Source: Stenotrophomonas sp. MMGLT7 (lineage in GTDB: Bacteria > Pseudomonadota > Gammaproteobacteria > Xanthomonadales > Xanthomonadaceae). Taken from it: 41,102 bases of DNA. Every line of letters begins with the position of its first letter. Position 1 is the stretch's first letter. Positions 1 to 7,743 of this stretch are shown piece after piece. Made by a program: the position numbers and the translations under genes. The stretch covers positions 1 to 41,102 of the forward strand of contig NZ_JAJOZS010000020.1 of assembly GCF_021168555.1 (NCBI RefSeq), read 5' to 3'. Below the pieces are notes generated by a model that had not been told where the DNA came from, did not search any database, and saw nothing but the letters and a program-made list of their open reading frames with translations.

Positions 1-1
1 C

Positions 2-69
2 GTAGGAGCGACTTCAGTCGCGATGGGGCTTTACCGGTAAAGCCCCATCGCGACTGAAGTCGCTCCTAC
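2..69. repeat. Perfect 68-nt palindromic REP doublet (GTAG-headed)
   Basis: Positions 2-35 and 36-69 are exact reverse complements. Each outer end reads GTAGGAGCGACTTCAGTCGC. Each half has a GTAG head followed by a small hairpin (GCGACT/AGTCGC), the layout of REP elements mobilised by RAYT transposases (compare the SMAG/GTAG repeats of Stenotrophomonas). Two inverted REPs form a REPIN. Near-copies lie at 7566-7633, 10909-10976, 23922-23990 and 41052-41102. A partial unit (TCGCTCCTAC) follows at 71-80. No RAYT gene is in the window. Confidence 0.9.
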
Positions 70-120
70 ATCGCTCCTACAGGAGATCGTGGACAGATTC
101 TTGGTCCGCATGTTCGGCAT

Positions 121-450
121 GGAAGCGGAAGCAAAGGCTTCCGCCCGCTGACGCGGCCGGGTTCATTTCTTTTGGATAAGCGCCAAAAGAAACGGAACCA
201 AAGAAAAACGCTTTCCCTGCAACGTCAAGAGCCTACGCCTGATGGGTTATCGGGATTTTCCGACTCGCCATCCATGGCTCGGTCGGAAAACGCCGCCCAT
301 CCATGGGCGGCGCCCTCCGGGTCTGGGGAGGTTCTCGTCGCTCACGCTTGGCAGGAATGGCGCCGTAGCCCCGCACGTCTCGTGAAGCAGGATGCCCTGC
401 TGTTACTCCCTCCCTTGCGAAGGGCTGGGGAGGGGGGGCCGTTGCTGTTG
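121..450. repeat. Dispersed ~320-nt structured repeat, copy 1
   Basis: This stretch matches 38363-38680 over most of its length, most strongly over about 180-345 against 38419-38588. It contains successive hairpins: GGAAGC/GCTTCC (121-126 with 137-142), CTTTTGG/CCAAAAG (169-175 with 183-189), TTTTCCGAC/GTCGGAAAA (256-264 with 282-290) and CGCCGCCCAT/ATGGGCGGCG (291-300 with 303-312). It ends in a G/C purine-pyrimidine stretch near 402-440. A 98-codon frame is open across it (172-468), but it has no convincing ribosome binding site, and the hairpins with paired changes between copies argue for a DNA or RNA structural element. I call it a repeat of unknown function. Confidence 0.8.
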
Positions 451-510
451 CGGTCGCCGTGGCGGTGAACGCTTGCCGCCATGCCGGCTGACAGGCGGGC
501 AGGGGGCGGG

Positions 511-516
511 CAGAAT
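511..516 (+). promoter_or_regulatory. -10-like hexamer CAGAAT, possible leaderless start
   Basis: CAGAAT ends 6 nt before the ATG at 523, so a transcript from it would begin at or next to the start codon. No Shine-Dalgarno sequence precedes that ATG. It fits the pattern seen before several other genes in this window. No clear -35 is visible. Confidence 0.35.
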
Positions 517-522
517 CGGGGC

Positions 523-1089
523 ATGCGCCCGTACCTCGCCTGCCTGATCCTGTTGCTGCCGTTGTCGTCGCCGGCGGCATCGCCGGCGACGCCGCCGTCC
601 ACCGTCGACGCCGCGCAGGTGCAGTGGCCGGCCACCGGCGATGCCTGGATCGACCGCCAGCTGGCGGACATCGACGTCTACGCCCGCCGCTATCCGGACA
701 GCTTCCTCGACGAGCTGGCCCGCTACGCCAACGTCCGCCGCGGCTACGTGCAGGCGCTGCTGGAGCAGCAGCACTGGCGGCCGGGCGACATCTACTTCGC
801 CTGCGCCTGGACGTTCGCCATGAACCTGTCCTGCCGCGAGGCGGTGCGTGCCTGGAGCCGCGACCACCATGACGGCTGGAAGGGCGTGGTCGGGCGCCTG
901 CCGATCGAGCCGAACAACCTCCACTACCGCGCGGTGCGCCACGCCATCGTCGCCAGCTATGACCGCTGGGACCGGCCGATCGAGCTCGACGCGACGCTGC
1001 TGCGCCAGCTCGGTGACCGCGAGCGGCGGCTGCAGCGCGCGCGGGAGGCGGCGCAGGCGGCCGAGGCGGCGGACAAGGCGAGGCTTTGA
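523..1089 (+). CDS. Secreted protein of unknown function (188 aa)
   Basis: I do not recognise a named family. The product starts with a typical signal peptide (residues 1 to about 19: MRPY followed by a Leu-rich stretch and an SSPAAS cleavage region), so it is probably periplasmic or secreted. The mature part is rich in Trp, Tyr and Arg, with two cysteines (C94 and C104) that could form a disulfide. It ends in a charged Ala/Arg/Glu helix (about 163-188). The ATG at 523 is preferred over the in-frame ATG at 481 because the signal peptide begins exactly there and a -10-like hexamer lies 6 nt upstream. The stop runs directly into a heptamer repeat array. Coding bias and length are convincing; function is unknown. 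Confidence 0.75.
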   Translation: MRPYLACLILLLPLSSPAASPATPPSTVDAAQVQWPATGDAWIDRQLADIDVYARRYPDSFLDELARYANVRRGYVQALLEQQHWRPGDIYFACAWTFAMNLSCREAVRAWSRDHHDGWKGVVGRLPIEPNNLHYRAVRHAIVASYDRWDRPIELDATLLRQLGDRERRLQRAREAAQAAEAADKARL

Positions 1090-1198
1090 TTGGGGATTCG
1101 GGATTCGGGATTGGGGATTCGCAAAAGCGTTGCTCCTGCTTTTATCCAATCCCCAATCCCCAATCCCGAATCCCCAATCCCCAATCCCCAATCCCCAA
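1088..1198. repeat. Inverted heptamer array (GGGATTC / AATCCCC)
   Basis: Four GGGATTC-type units (GATTGGG/GATTCGG variants, about 1088-1120) are followed by a ~25-nt spacer and then about seven AATCCCC/AATCCCG units (1146-1198), the reverse complement. The whole can fold into a long hairpin just after the stop of the upstream gene. A smaller relative lies just after ung at 37030-37101. Such arrays are common between genes in Xanthomonadaceae and may act as transcript ends or stabilisers. Confidence 0.85.
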
Positions 1199-1289
1199 CG
1201 CTGCACCGCAACTCGCCGCCGTGCGGCCGCCGGGCGAGAATGCGCGCTCGCCGGGGCCTGCCCGGTCTCCTTCGCCCCCGGATGTCCCG

Positions 1290-2654
1290 ATGAACGATGC
1301 CGCCCACGTCTCGCCCGACCACATCCGCAGCCTGTTCGCGCAGGCGATGTCGGAGATGTACCGCAGCGAGGTGCCGCTGTACGGCACGCTGATGGAGCTG
1401 GTGTCGCAGGTCAATGCCGACACCCTGGACGCCGATCCGGCGCTGGCCGCGCAACTGCGGCGCAGCGACGACCTGCAGCGGCTGGACCTGGAGCGCCACG
1501 GCGCCATCCGCGTCGGCAGCGCGCGCGAACTGGCCACGCTGCGGCGCATGTTCGCGGTGATGGGCATGCAGCCGGTGGGCTACTACGACCTGTCGGTGGC
1601 GGGGGTGCCGGTGCATTCCACCGCGTTCCGCCCGGTCGAGGCGCAGGCGCTGGCGCGCAATCCGTTCCGCGTGTTCACCTCGCTGCTGCGGCTGGACCTG
1701 ATCGAGGACGAGGCGCTGCGCGCGCAGGCCGCGGCGATCCTGGCGCGGCGCGACATCTTCACCGCCGGCGCGCTGGAACTCATAGAGCGCTGCGAGCAGG
1801 CCGGCGGCCTGGACGACGACGAGGCCCGGCGCTTCGTCGCCGAGGCGCTGGAGACGTTCCGCTGGCACCGCCAGGCCACGGTGTCGCTGGCGACCTACCG
1901 CGCCTTGAGCGACGCGCACCGGCTGATCGCCGACGTGGTCTGCTTCCGCGGCCCGCACATCAACCACCTCACCCCGCGCACGCTCGACATCGACGCCGCG
2001 CAGGCGCAGATGCAGCGCCGCGGCATCGACGCCAAGGCGGTGATCGAGGGCCCGCCGCGGCGGCGCTGCCCGATCCTGCTGCGGCAGACCAGCTTCAAGG
2101 CGCTGCAGGAGCCGGTGCTGTTCCCGGACGACGCCGGCGCGCAGGCCGGCACCCATACCGCGCGCTTCGGCGAGATCGAGCAGCGCGGCCTGGCGCTCAC
2201 GCCCAAGGGCCGCGCGCTGTACGACGCGCTGCTGGACCAGGCGCGCGAAGGCCAGGGCAGCACCGGCGGCGACTACGTGCAGCGGCTGCAGGCGGCCTTC
2301 GCCGCGTTCCCCGACGACCACGACACCCTGCGCCGGGAGGAACTGGGCTACTTCCGCTACGCGGCCACCGCCGCCGGGCGCGCCGAGCCGCAGGCGCTGC
2401 GCACGCGGCCGCTGGAGGAACTGCTGGCCCACGGCCTGGCCAGCGCCGACCCGATCGTCTACGAGGATTTCCTGCCGGTCAGCGCGGCGGGCATCTTCCA
2501 GTCCAACCTCGGCGGTGCAGAACAGGGCGCCTACGCGGCCCGCGCCAACCGCGACGCGTTCGAGCAGGCGCTGGGCGCGGCGGTGGCCGATCCGTTCGCG
2601 CTGTACGCGCAACTGCAGGACGACTCCCTGCGGCGCCTGCGCGCAGGGCAATGA
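1290..2654 (+). CDS. hglS: 2-oxoadipate dioxygenase/decarboxylase (HglS/YdcJ, DUF1338)
   Basis: This protein (454 aa) belongs to the DUF1338 family. HglS of Pseudomonas putida is an Fe(II) enzyme that converts 2-oxoadipate to D-2-hydroxyglutarate and CO2 in lysine catabolism. From memory, its metal ligands are H70, H226 and E294, with R74 binding substrate. Here H70 and R74 (in ERHGAIRVG) and H226 (in GPHINHLTPR) fall at the same numbers, and E295 (in ARFGEIEQRG) is the likely third ligand. The ATG at 1290 is chosen because translation upstream of it would read through the heptamer array. No other lysine-degradation gene is adjacent, so the pathway role is inferred from the family. It is a soluble cytoplasmic enzyme. 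The next gene starts 36 nt after the stop. Confidence 0.9.
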   Translation: MNDAAHVSPDHIRSLFAQAMSEMYRSEVPLYGTLMELVSQVNADTLDADPALAAQLRRSDDLQRLDLERHGAIRVGSARELATLRRMFAVMGMQPVGYYDLSVAGVPVHSTAFRPVEAQALARNPFRVFTSLLRLDLIEDEALRAQAAAILARRDIFTAGALELIERCEQAGGLDDDEARRFVAEALETFRWHRQATVSLATYRALSDAHRLIADVVCFRGPHINHLTPRTLDIDAAQAQMQRRGIDAKAVIEGPPRRRCPILLRQTSFKALQEPVLFPDDAGAQAGTHTARFGEIEQRGLALTPKGRALYDALLDQAREGQGSTGGDYVQRLQAAFAAFPDDHDTLRREELGYFRYAATAAGRAEPQALRTRPLEELLAHGLASADPIVYEDFLPVSAAGIFQSNLGGAEQGAYAARANRDAFEQALGAAVADPFALYAQLQDDSLRRLRAGQ

Positions 2655-2678
2655 CGCCAGCGGACTTCCGGGCCTAGC

Positions 2679-2684
2679 TACAAT
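2679..2684 (+). promoter_or_regulatory. -10-like TACAAT, probable leaderless start
   Basis: TACAAT is followed by 6 nt and then the GTG at 2691, which would place the transcription start on the start codon. There is no Shine-Dalgarno sequence. It lies just past the hglS stop, so the next gene can have its own promoter. Confidence 0.5.
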
Positions 2685-2690
2685 GGCGCC

Positions 2691-3206
2691 GTGATCCTGT
2701 CCCGACCCCAGTCGCGCCTGATGCAGCGGCTCGCCGTGCTGGCGGTGCTGCTGATGCTGTGCGCGCCGCTGCTGAGCCGCTGGGTGCAGGCCCATGGCCC
2801 GCTGCCGGGTCCGCGCGGCCCGGCGGCGCCTGCGCACACGACTTCCGGGGCGGCCCACGCCGGCATGCCCGGCCACGCCCACGCCGATATGGCCATGGCC
2901 GCGGATACCGGTGCGGCTGCCGCGATGGCCATGACGATGCACGCCCATGCCGCCGACGGTTCGGCCGATGCGGCAACAGCGGCCGCGCACGGCAGCCACG
3001 GCCAGGTGGGGGATAGCCATGCCGCGCACGGCGAGGCCTGCGACTACTGCCTGCTCGCCGGGCGCCTGTTGCTGGTCCTGGCCGTCGCCTGGCTGCTGTT
3101 GCCGCCGTTGCATCCGCCGCTGCCGCTGGTGCGACGGCTGCTGCCGGTCTTCGTTCCCGTCCTGCGGCGCGCGCATGCGCCCCGCGGCCCGCCGCTGGCG
3201 GCCTGA
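2691..3206 (+). CDS. DUF2946 family protein, probable copper-handling partner
   Basis: This 171-aa protein has an N-terminal hydrophobic segment (about residues 11-33), a long His/Met/Ala-rich middle (MPGHAHADMAM, MTMHAHAADG) and a CDYC motif followed by a second hydrophobic segment near 122-140. That arrangement fits DUF2946, a family often encoded beside TonB-dependent copper receptors. The His/Met-rich stretch and CxxC are plausible copper ligands in the periplasm (inference). A copper receptor gene follows 78 nt downstream on the same strand. The start is the GTG at 2691, preceded by TACAAT; an in-frame ATG at 2721 is the alternative and would still keep the hydrophobic segment. Confidence 0.75.
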   Translation: MILSRPQSRLMQRLAVLAVLLMLCAPLLSRWVQAHGPLPGPRGPAAPAHTTSGAAHAGMPGHAHADMAMAADTGAAAAMAMTMHAHAADGSADAATAAAHGSHGQVGDSHAAHGEACDYCLLAGRLLLVLAVAWLLLPPLHPPLPLVRRLLPVFVPVLRRAHAPRGPPLAA

Positions 3207-3284
3207 TCCACGCCCTTGCGTTGTTCCTGCGCGCGATGCCGCCTGCGGCGTCACGCGCGTGCGTGTTCTTTCAGGAGTTCCAGC

Positions 3285-5348
3285 ATGCGATCCCTTTCCC
3301 CGTCGCCGCTGTGGGCGGCACTGTCGTGCTGCCTGTGCCAGGCCGCGTTTCCCGCCCTGGCCGCGCAGGACGTCGGCGCCGATGGCGAAGCCCGCAACTT
3401 CGACGCCATCGTCGTCACCGCCACCCGTCCGTCCTCGCCGTTGACCTGGACCACCGATCCCAAGCTGCCGCGGCAGCCGGTGCCGGCCAGCGACGGCGCC
3501 GATTACCTCAAGACCGTGCCCGGCTTCGCCGTGCTGCGCCAGGGCGGCAGCAACGGCGATCCGGTGCTGCGCGGCATGTTCGGCTCGCGCCTGAACGTGC
3601 TCAGCAACGACGGCAGCCTGATCGGCGCCTGCCCGGCGCGCATGGACAACCCGCTGTCCTACATCGCCCCGGAGAGCTACGACCGGCTGACCATCGTCAA
3701 GGGGCCGCAGACCGTGCTGTGGGGACCGGGGGCGTCGGCCGGCACGGTCCGCTTCGAGCGCGAGCTGCCGCATTTCGACGCGCCGGGCATCAAGCTCGAC
3801 GCCAGCGCGCTGGGCGGCTCGCGCGGACGCAACGACCAGGTGCTCGATGCCACCCTGGGCAGCCCCGGCGGCTACGTGCGGGTGGGCGGCAACCGCTCCG
3901 AGTCGGGCGACTACCGCGACGGCGCCGGCAACGTCGTGCCGTCGAAGTGGCGCAAGTGGAACGGCGACGTGGCGGTCGGCTGGACGCCCGATGCCGATAC
4001 CGTGCTGGAACTCGGCGCCGGCCGCGGCAACGCGCTGGCCCGCTACGCCGGGCGCAGCATGGACGGCGCCGCGTTCGAGCGCACCAGCTACGGCCTGCGC
4101 TTCGAGCGCAAGCGCTTGAGCGAGACGTGGACCGGCCTGGCGGCCAACGTCTACTACAACGCCGCCGACCACGTGATGGACAACTACACGCTGCGCACCC
4201 CCAACCCGGACAGCGCGATGCCGATGGCGATGGCCTCCAACGTCGACCGCCGCACCCGCGGCGGGCGCGTGGCCGGCGACTGGCAGTGGGGCGAGGTCGC
4301 CCTGACCGCCGGCGTGGACGCCCAGGACAGCCGCCATCGCAGCCGCAGCGCCAGCGGCCGCGGCGCCTACCGGCTGCAACCGCGCAGCGAGGACGCGGCC
4401 TTCCGCAGCGCCGGTGCGTTCGCCGAGGCCACCTTCGGCAAGGGCCGGCCGCAGCGCTGGGTGAGCGGCCTGCGCCTGGACCGCGCCCAGGCCCGCGACC
4501 AGCGCGCCACCACCGGCATGATGGGCATGGCCAACCCCACCCGCGGGCAGACCCGCAGCGAGCACCTGGGCAGCGCCTTCCTGCGCTACGAGCGCGACCT
4601 GGACGCGCGCTGGAACGTGTATGCCGGGCTGGGCCGCAGCGAGCGCATGCCCGACTACTGGGAACTGTTCTCCGCCGACAGCGGGCCGGCCGGCAGCGTC
4701 AACGCGTTCTCCGCGATCAGGCCCGAGCGCACCACCCAGCTGGACATCGGCGCGCAGTACCGCGGCGAGCGCGTGGATGCCTGGGTATCGGCCTACGCCG
4801 GGCGGATCGGCGACTACATCCTGTTCACCTACGGCGCCGGCGGCGCGATGGGCGACAGCTCGCAGGCGGGCAACGTGGACGCGCGCATCGCCGGCGGCGA
4901 GATGGGCGTGGACTGGCGCCCGGCCGACGGCTGGACGCTGGGCACCACGCTGGCCTACGCCTGGGGCGAGAACCGCAGCCAGCACCGCCCGCTGGCGCAG
5001 ATGCCGCCGCTGGACGGGCGCGTCACCGCCGCCTGGGAGGGCCGCCGCTGGACGGCCGGCGCGGTGTTCCGCGCGGTGGCGCGGCAGGGCAGGGTGGCCG
5101 CGGGGCAAGGCAGCGTCACCGGCCAGGACCTGGGCCGCAGCGCCGGCTTCGCCACCTTCGCGCTCAATGGCGGCTACCGCTTCAGCGACGCGCTGGGCCT
5201 CACAGCCGGCGTGGACAACCTGTTCGACCGCGACTACAGCGAGCACCTGAACCTGGCCGGCAGCGCCGACTTCGGCTTCCCCGCCGACCCGGTGCGCATC
5301 CACGAGCCCGGCCGCACCTGGTGGGTGCGCCTGGGCTACCGCTACTGA
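3285..5348 (+). CDS. oprC: TonB-dependent copper receptor (OprC/NosA type)
   Basis: This outer-membrane receptor (687 aa) is predicted to take up copper using TonB energy. A signal peptide covers about residues 1-27, followed by a TonB box (FDAIVVTATR, about 39-48), a plug with GMFGSRLNVLSNDG and IVKGPQTVLWGPGASAG, and a beta-barrel ending in the aromatic residues GYRY. OprC of Pseudomonas aeruginosa binds copper with a CxxxM plus HxM set. Here C116-P-A-R-M120 and H296-V-M298 are present, 180 residues apart, the same spacing I recall for OprC (C143 and H323). The start has a good ribosome site (CAGGAG, 3272-3277). It follows the DUF2946 gene; the two probably work together in copper handling. 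Confidence 0.92.
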   Translation: MRSLSPSPLWAALSCCLCQAAFPALAAQDVGADGEARNFDAIVVTATRPSSPLTWTTDPKLPRQPVPASDGADYLKTVPGFAVLRQGGSNGDPVLRGMFGSRLNVLSNDGSLIGACPARMDNPLSYIAPESYDRLTIVKGPQTVLWGPGASAGTVRFERELPHFDAPGIKLDASALGGSRGRNDQVLDATLGSPGGYVRVGGNRSESGDYRDGAGNVVPSKWRKWNGDVAVGWTPDADTVLELGAGRGNALARYAGRSMDGAAFERTSYGLRFERKRLSETWTGLAANVYYNAADHVMDNYTLRTPNPDSAMPMAMASNVDRRTRGGRVAGDWQWGEVALTAGVDAQDSRHRSRSASGRGAYRLQPRSEDAAFRSAGAFAEATFGKGRPQRWVSGLRLDRAQARDQRATTGMMGMANPTRGQTRSEHLGSAFLRYERDLDARWNVYAGLGRSERMPDYWELFSADSGPAGSVNAFSAIRPERTTQLDIGAQYRGERVDAWVSAYAGRIGDYILFTYGAGGAMGDSSQAGNVDARIAGGEMGVDWRPADGWTLGTTLAYAWGENRSQHRPLAQMPPLDGRVTAAWEGRRWTAGAVFRAVARQGRVAAGQGSVTGQDLGRSAGFATFALNGGYRFSDALGLTAGVDNLFDRDYSEHLNLAGSADFGFPADPVRIHEPGRTWWVRLGYRY

Positions 5349-5434
5349 GCCCGAGGTCGCCCCGGGAAACCGGTGTGCGACGCCGTGTCCGCTGTCCGGC
5401 GATTGCCGGGCGGCGGCTTTCGAGACCGAACGAC

Positions 5435-7507
5435 ATGAACCATCCCATGACCAAGCGTCCTGCCATCGCGATCCTGGCGCGTGTCCTGCGCCGGACCCTG
5501 CCCGCCGGCGCCGCACTGGCCGGCGCGTGCCTTGCCACCGCCGCCGCCGGCGCAGACGACGCGGTCCTGACCCTGGGCAAGGTCCGGGTCGAGGCCGCCG
5601 GCAGGAAGGGCGCGATCGCCGCGAGCGACGTGTCCACCTCGGTGGACATCCTCGGCGCCGACCTGCTGCAGGACCAGCACGTGGACTACAGCTGGGAGCT
5701 GTTCAAGCGCGCCCCCGGGGTGCAGGTGACCGAGTTCCGCATGGGCACCGACGCCGGCCGCATCTCCTTGCGCGGCTTCAACGGCGAAGGCCGCATCAAC
5801 GCGGTCAAGCTGCTGATCGACGGCGTCCCAAGCAACGACAACGCCGGCGGCATGCCCTACCTGGACGCGGTGTTCCCGCTGGAGATCGAGGCCATCGAGA
5901 TCGTGCGCGGCACCAACGATGCGCGCTACGGCCTCAATGCCATCGCCGGCGACGTCAACGTGGTGACCCGGCAGGGCCGCGACGACGGCGTCGTCAGCCT
6001 GGGCGCGGGCAGCTTCGGCACGCGGGAGATCCAGCTGGCCAAGGGATTCGTGCAGGGGCCGTGGAGCCAGGACTACTTCGTCGCCTGGCGCGATTCGGAC
6101 GGATACCGCGACCACGCCCGGGCCATCCGCCGCGTGTTCTCCGGCAAGTGGTTCTATACCGACCCGCAGGGCATGTGGAAGGCCGGGCTGAGCGGCCGCT
6201 ACTACCGCAACGACGCCCAGGAACCGGGCTACCTGCAATACGCCGACGCGGTGGCCCGTCCGCGCAGCTCGCCCGACTATTCGCGCCAGGACCACAGCGA
6301 GCGGCAGCTGGCGCAGACCACGCTCAGCGCCGAGGGCGAGGCCGGCAGCGACTGGCACTGGAGCGCCAAGGCCTACGTGAACCGCTACCGCAACGACCGC
6401 GTGGTCAAGTTCACCGCCGCCGGCGTGCGCCAGGAGCGCTACAGCGACGAGACCCACCGTGGCCTGCTGGGCACCCTCACCTGGCGGCCCGCGGTGGACT
6501 GGGCCGAGGAACTGGCAGTGGAGGCCGGCGTGGACGCGCAGTGGCAGGACAACGTCTCGCGGCGCTTCGCCATCGTCGACGGCGAGCGCTCGGCGGTGCT
6601 GCGCGACTGGGCGTACTCGCTGGACACGCGCGGGGCCTACGTGCAGGCCGTCGTCCGCGCGCCGGGCGGGCTGAAGATCGTGCCGGCCTATCGCATCGAT
6701 CGCGTGTACGGCGACTTCACCGACGTGGATGGCGGTGCGCGCTACCCGGTGTATGGCTACGGCACGATCCGGCAGCCGAAGATCAGTGTCTCGCAGGCGC
6801 TGGGAGCCGATGCCAGCGTCTATGCCAACTGGGGACGGACCTTCCAGATCGGCAGCGGCAACGGCGCCTACCGCACCCAGGCGCACCAGCTGTCGCCGTC
6901 GATCAACGACGGCTGGGAAGCGGGCCTGAGGCTGCGGCCGTGGCGCCGCGCCGATGCCCGCGTGGCCTACTGGGAACAGCGCGCGTCCGGCGAGGTCGCC
7001 ACCGTCCTCGGCGTGGACGGAAGCGTCGGCACCGGCGAGGTCGGCAACGTCGGCAAGACCGTGCGCAAGGGCTGGGACGTGCAGCTGAACCTGCAGCCGG
7101 GCGAGCGCTGGCAGGCATGGCTGGCGTACTCGCGGCAGACGGCGAGGATCGTCGCCCCCGACCCGAGCGCGCCGCTCACGCGCGGCAGGCAGATCGAGAA
7201 CGTGCCGCGCTGGCTGGCCAGCGCCGGCGTGGACTGGCAGGCGACGCCGCGGCTGAAGCTCAGCGCCTGGGGCAACGGCCAGGGCGACTACTACATCGAG
7301 CGCAGCAACACCGAGGGGCGCTACGGCGGCTACGTGCTGGCCAACCTGGGCGCCACCTGGACCCTGGCCGACACCAGCGAGCTGGCGTTGCAGGTCAGGA
7401 ACGCGACCGACCGGGCCTACGTCTACGCCTGGTACGACAGCGGTTCGGAAGGCTACTCGCCCGGCGACGGGCGCGCCTTCCATGTGAGCTGGAGCCGGAG
7501 CTTCTGA
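5435..7507 (+). CDS. TonB-dependent receptor, ligand unknown
   Basis: This outer-membrane receptor (690 aa) has a signal peptide (about residues 1-44, ending LATAAAGA), a TonB-box-like segment (LTLGKVRVEA), a complete plug (ISLRGFNGEGRINAVKLLIDG, IEIVRGTNDARYGLNAIAG) and a beta-barrel ending in a C-terminal phenylalanine (SWSRSF), the usual outer-membrane assembly signal. I see no copper ligands like those of its upstream neighbour and cannot name the substrate. It lies 86 nt after oprC on the same strand, so co-transcription is possible. Two in-frame ATGs exist (5435 and 5447); the first is annotated. No strong ribosome site is visible for either. A palindromic REP doublet follows the stop. 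Confidence 0.85.
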   Translation: MNHPMTKRPAIAILARVLRRTLPAGAALAGACLATAAAGADDAVLTLGKVRVEAAGRKGAIAASDVSTSVDILGADLLQDQHVDYSWELFKRAPGVQVTEFRMGTDAGRISLRGFNGEGRINAVKLLIDGVPSNDNAGGMPYLDAVFPLEIEAIEIVRGTNDARYGLNAIAGDVNVVTRQGRDDGVVSLGAGSFGTREIQLAKGFVQGPWSQDYFVAWRDSDGYRDHARAIRRVFSGKWFYTDPQGMWKAGLSGRYYRNDAQEPGYLQYADAVARPRSSPDYSRQDHSERQLAQTTLSAEGEAGSDWHWSAKAYVNRYRNDRVVKFTAAGVRQERYSDETHRGLLGTLTWRPAVDWAEELAVEAGVDAQWQDNVSRRFAIVDGERSAVLRDWAYSLDTRGAYVQAVVRAPGGLKIVPAYRIDRVYGDFTDVDGGARYPVYGYGTIRQPKISVSQALGADASVYANWGRTFQIGSGNGAYRTQAHQLSPSINDGWEAGLRLRPWRRADARVAYWEQRASGEVATVLGVDGSVGTGEVGNVGKTVRKGWDVQLNLQPGERWQAWLAYSRQTARIVAPDPSAPLTRGRQIENVPRWLASAGVDWQATPRLKLSAWGNGQGDYYIERSNTEGRYGGYVLANLGATWTLADTSELALQVRNATDRAYVYAWYDSGSEGYSPGDGRAFHVSWSRSF

Positions 7508-7565
7508 CGGCCGGTTCGCGGTCTCCGGTACGTGCGACGACCCGTATGCGCGACGTAGGAGCGGC

Positions 7566-7633
7566 GTAGGAGCGACTTCAGTCGCGATGGGGCTCTACCG
7601 GTGAAGCCCAATCGCGACTGAAGTCGCTCCTAC
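7566..7633. repeat. REP doublet (REPIN), copy 2, between convergent genes
   Basis: This 68-nt imperfect palindrome begins GTAGGAGCGACTTCAGTCGC and ends with its reverse complement. It differs from copy 1 only around the centre. A broken extra unit (GTAGGAGCG) sits just before it at 7555-7563. It lies between the stop of the receptor gene and the stop of mdtC, where a hairpin could protect or end both transcripts. Confidence 0.9.
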
Positions 7634-7743
7634 GTCGTTCCTGCTGGGGGCTGCTGCCCGTCATTCCCGTGCCATGGCACCGGCCACCGGCCACCGGCCC
7701 GCACGAGCAGGCGAGGACCACGCCTGCTGCCGTTGCAGCGTGG

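Noticed and set aside
172..468. 98-aa frame in the first copy of the dispersed repeat
   Set aside because: It has no good ribosome site, and the stretch is better explained by conserved hairpins; the low-complexity product has no recognisable domain.
1088..1198. CRISPR array
   Set aside because: The units are 7 nt without spacers and in inverted orientation; no cas gene is present.
957..5516. A 1519-codon open frame on the minus strand
   Set aside because: It runs antisense to hglS, the DUF2946 gene and oprC. Its composition (Ala/Arg/His/Val-rich, no domains) is that of a GC-rich shadow frame.
7566..7633. Simple intrinsic terminator
   Set aside because: The palindrome is a strong hairpin but has no T-run on either strand, and the same sequence recurs at other places including inside an operon, so it is a repeat first.
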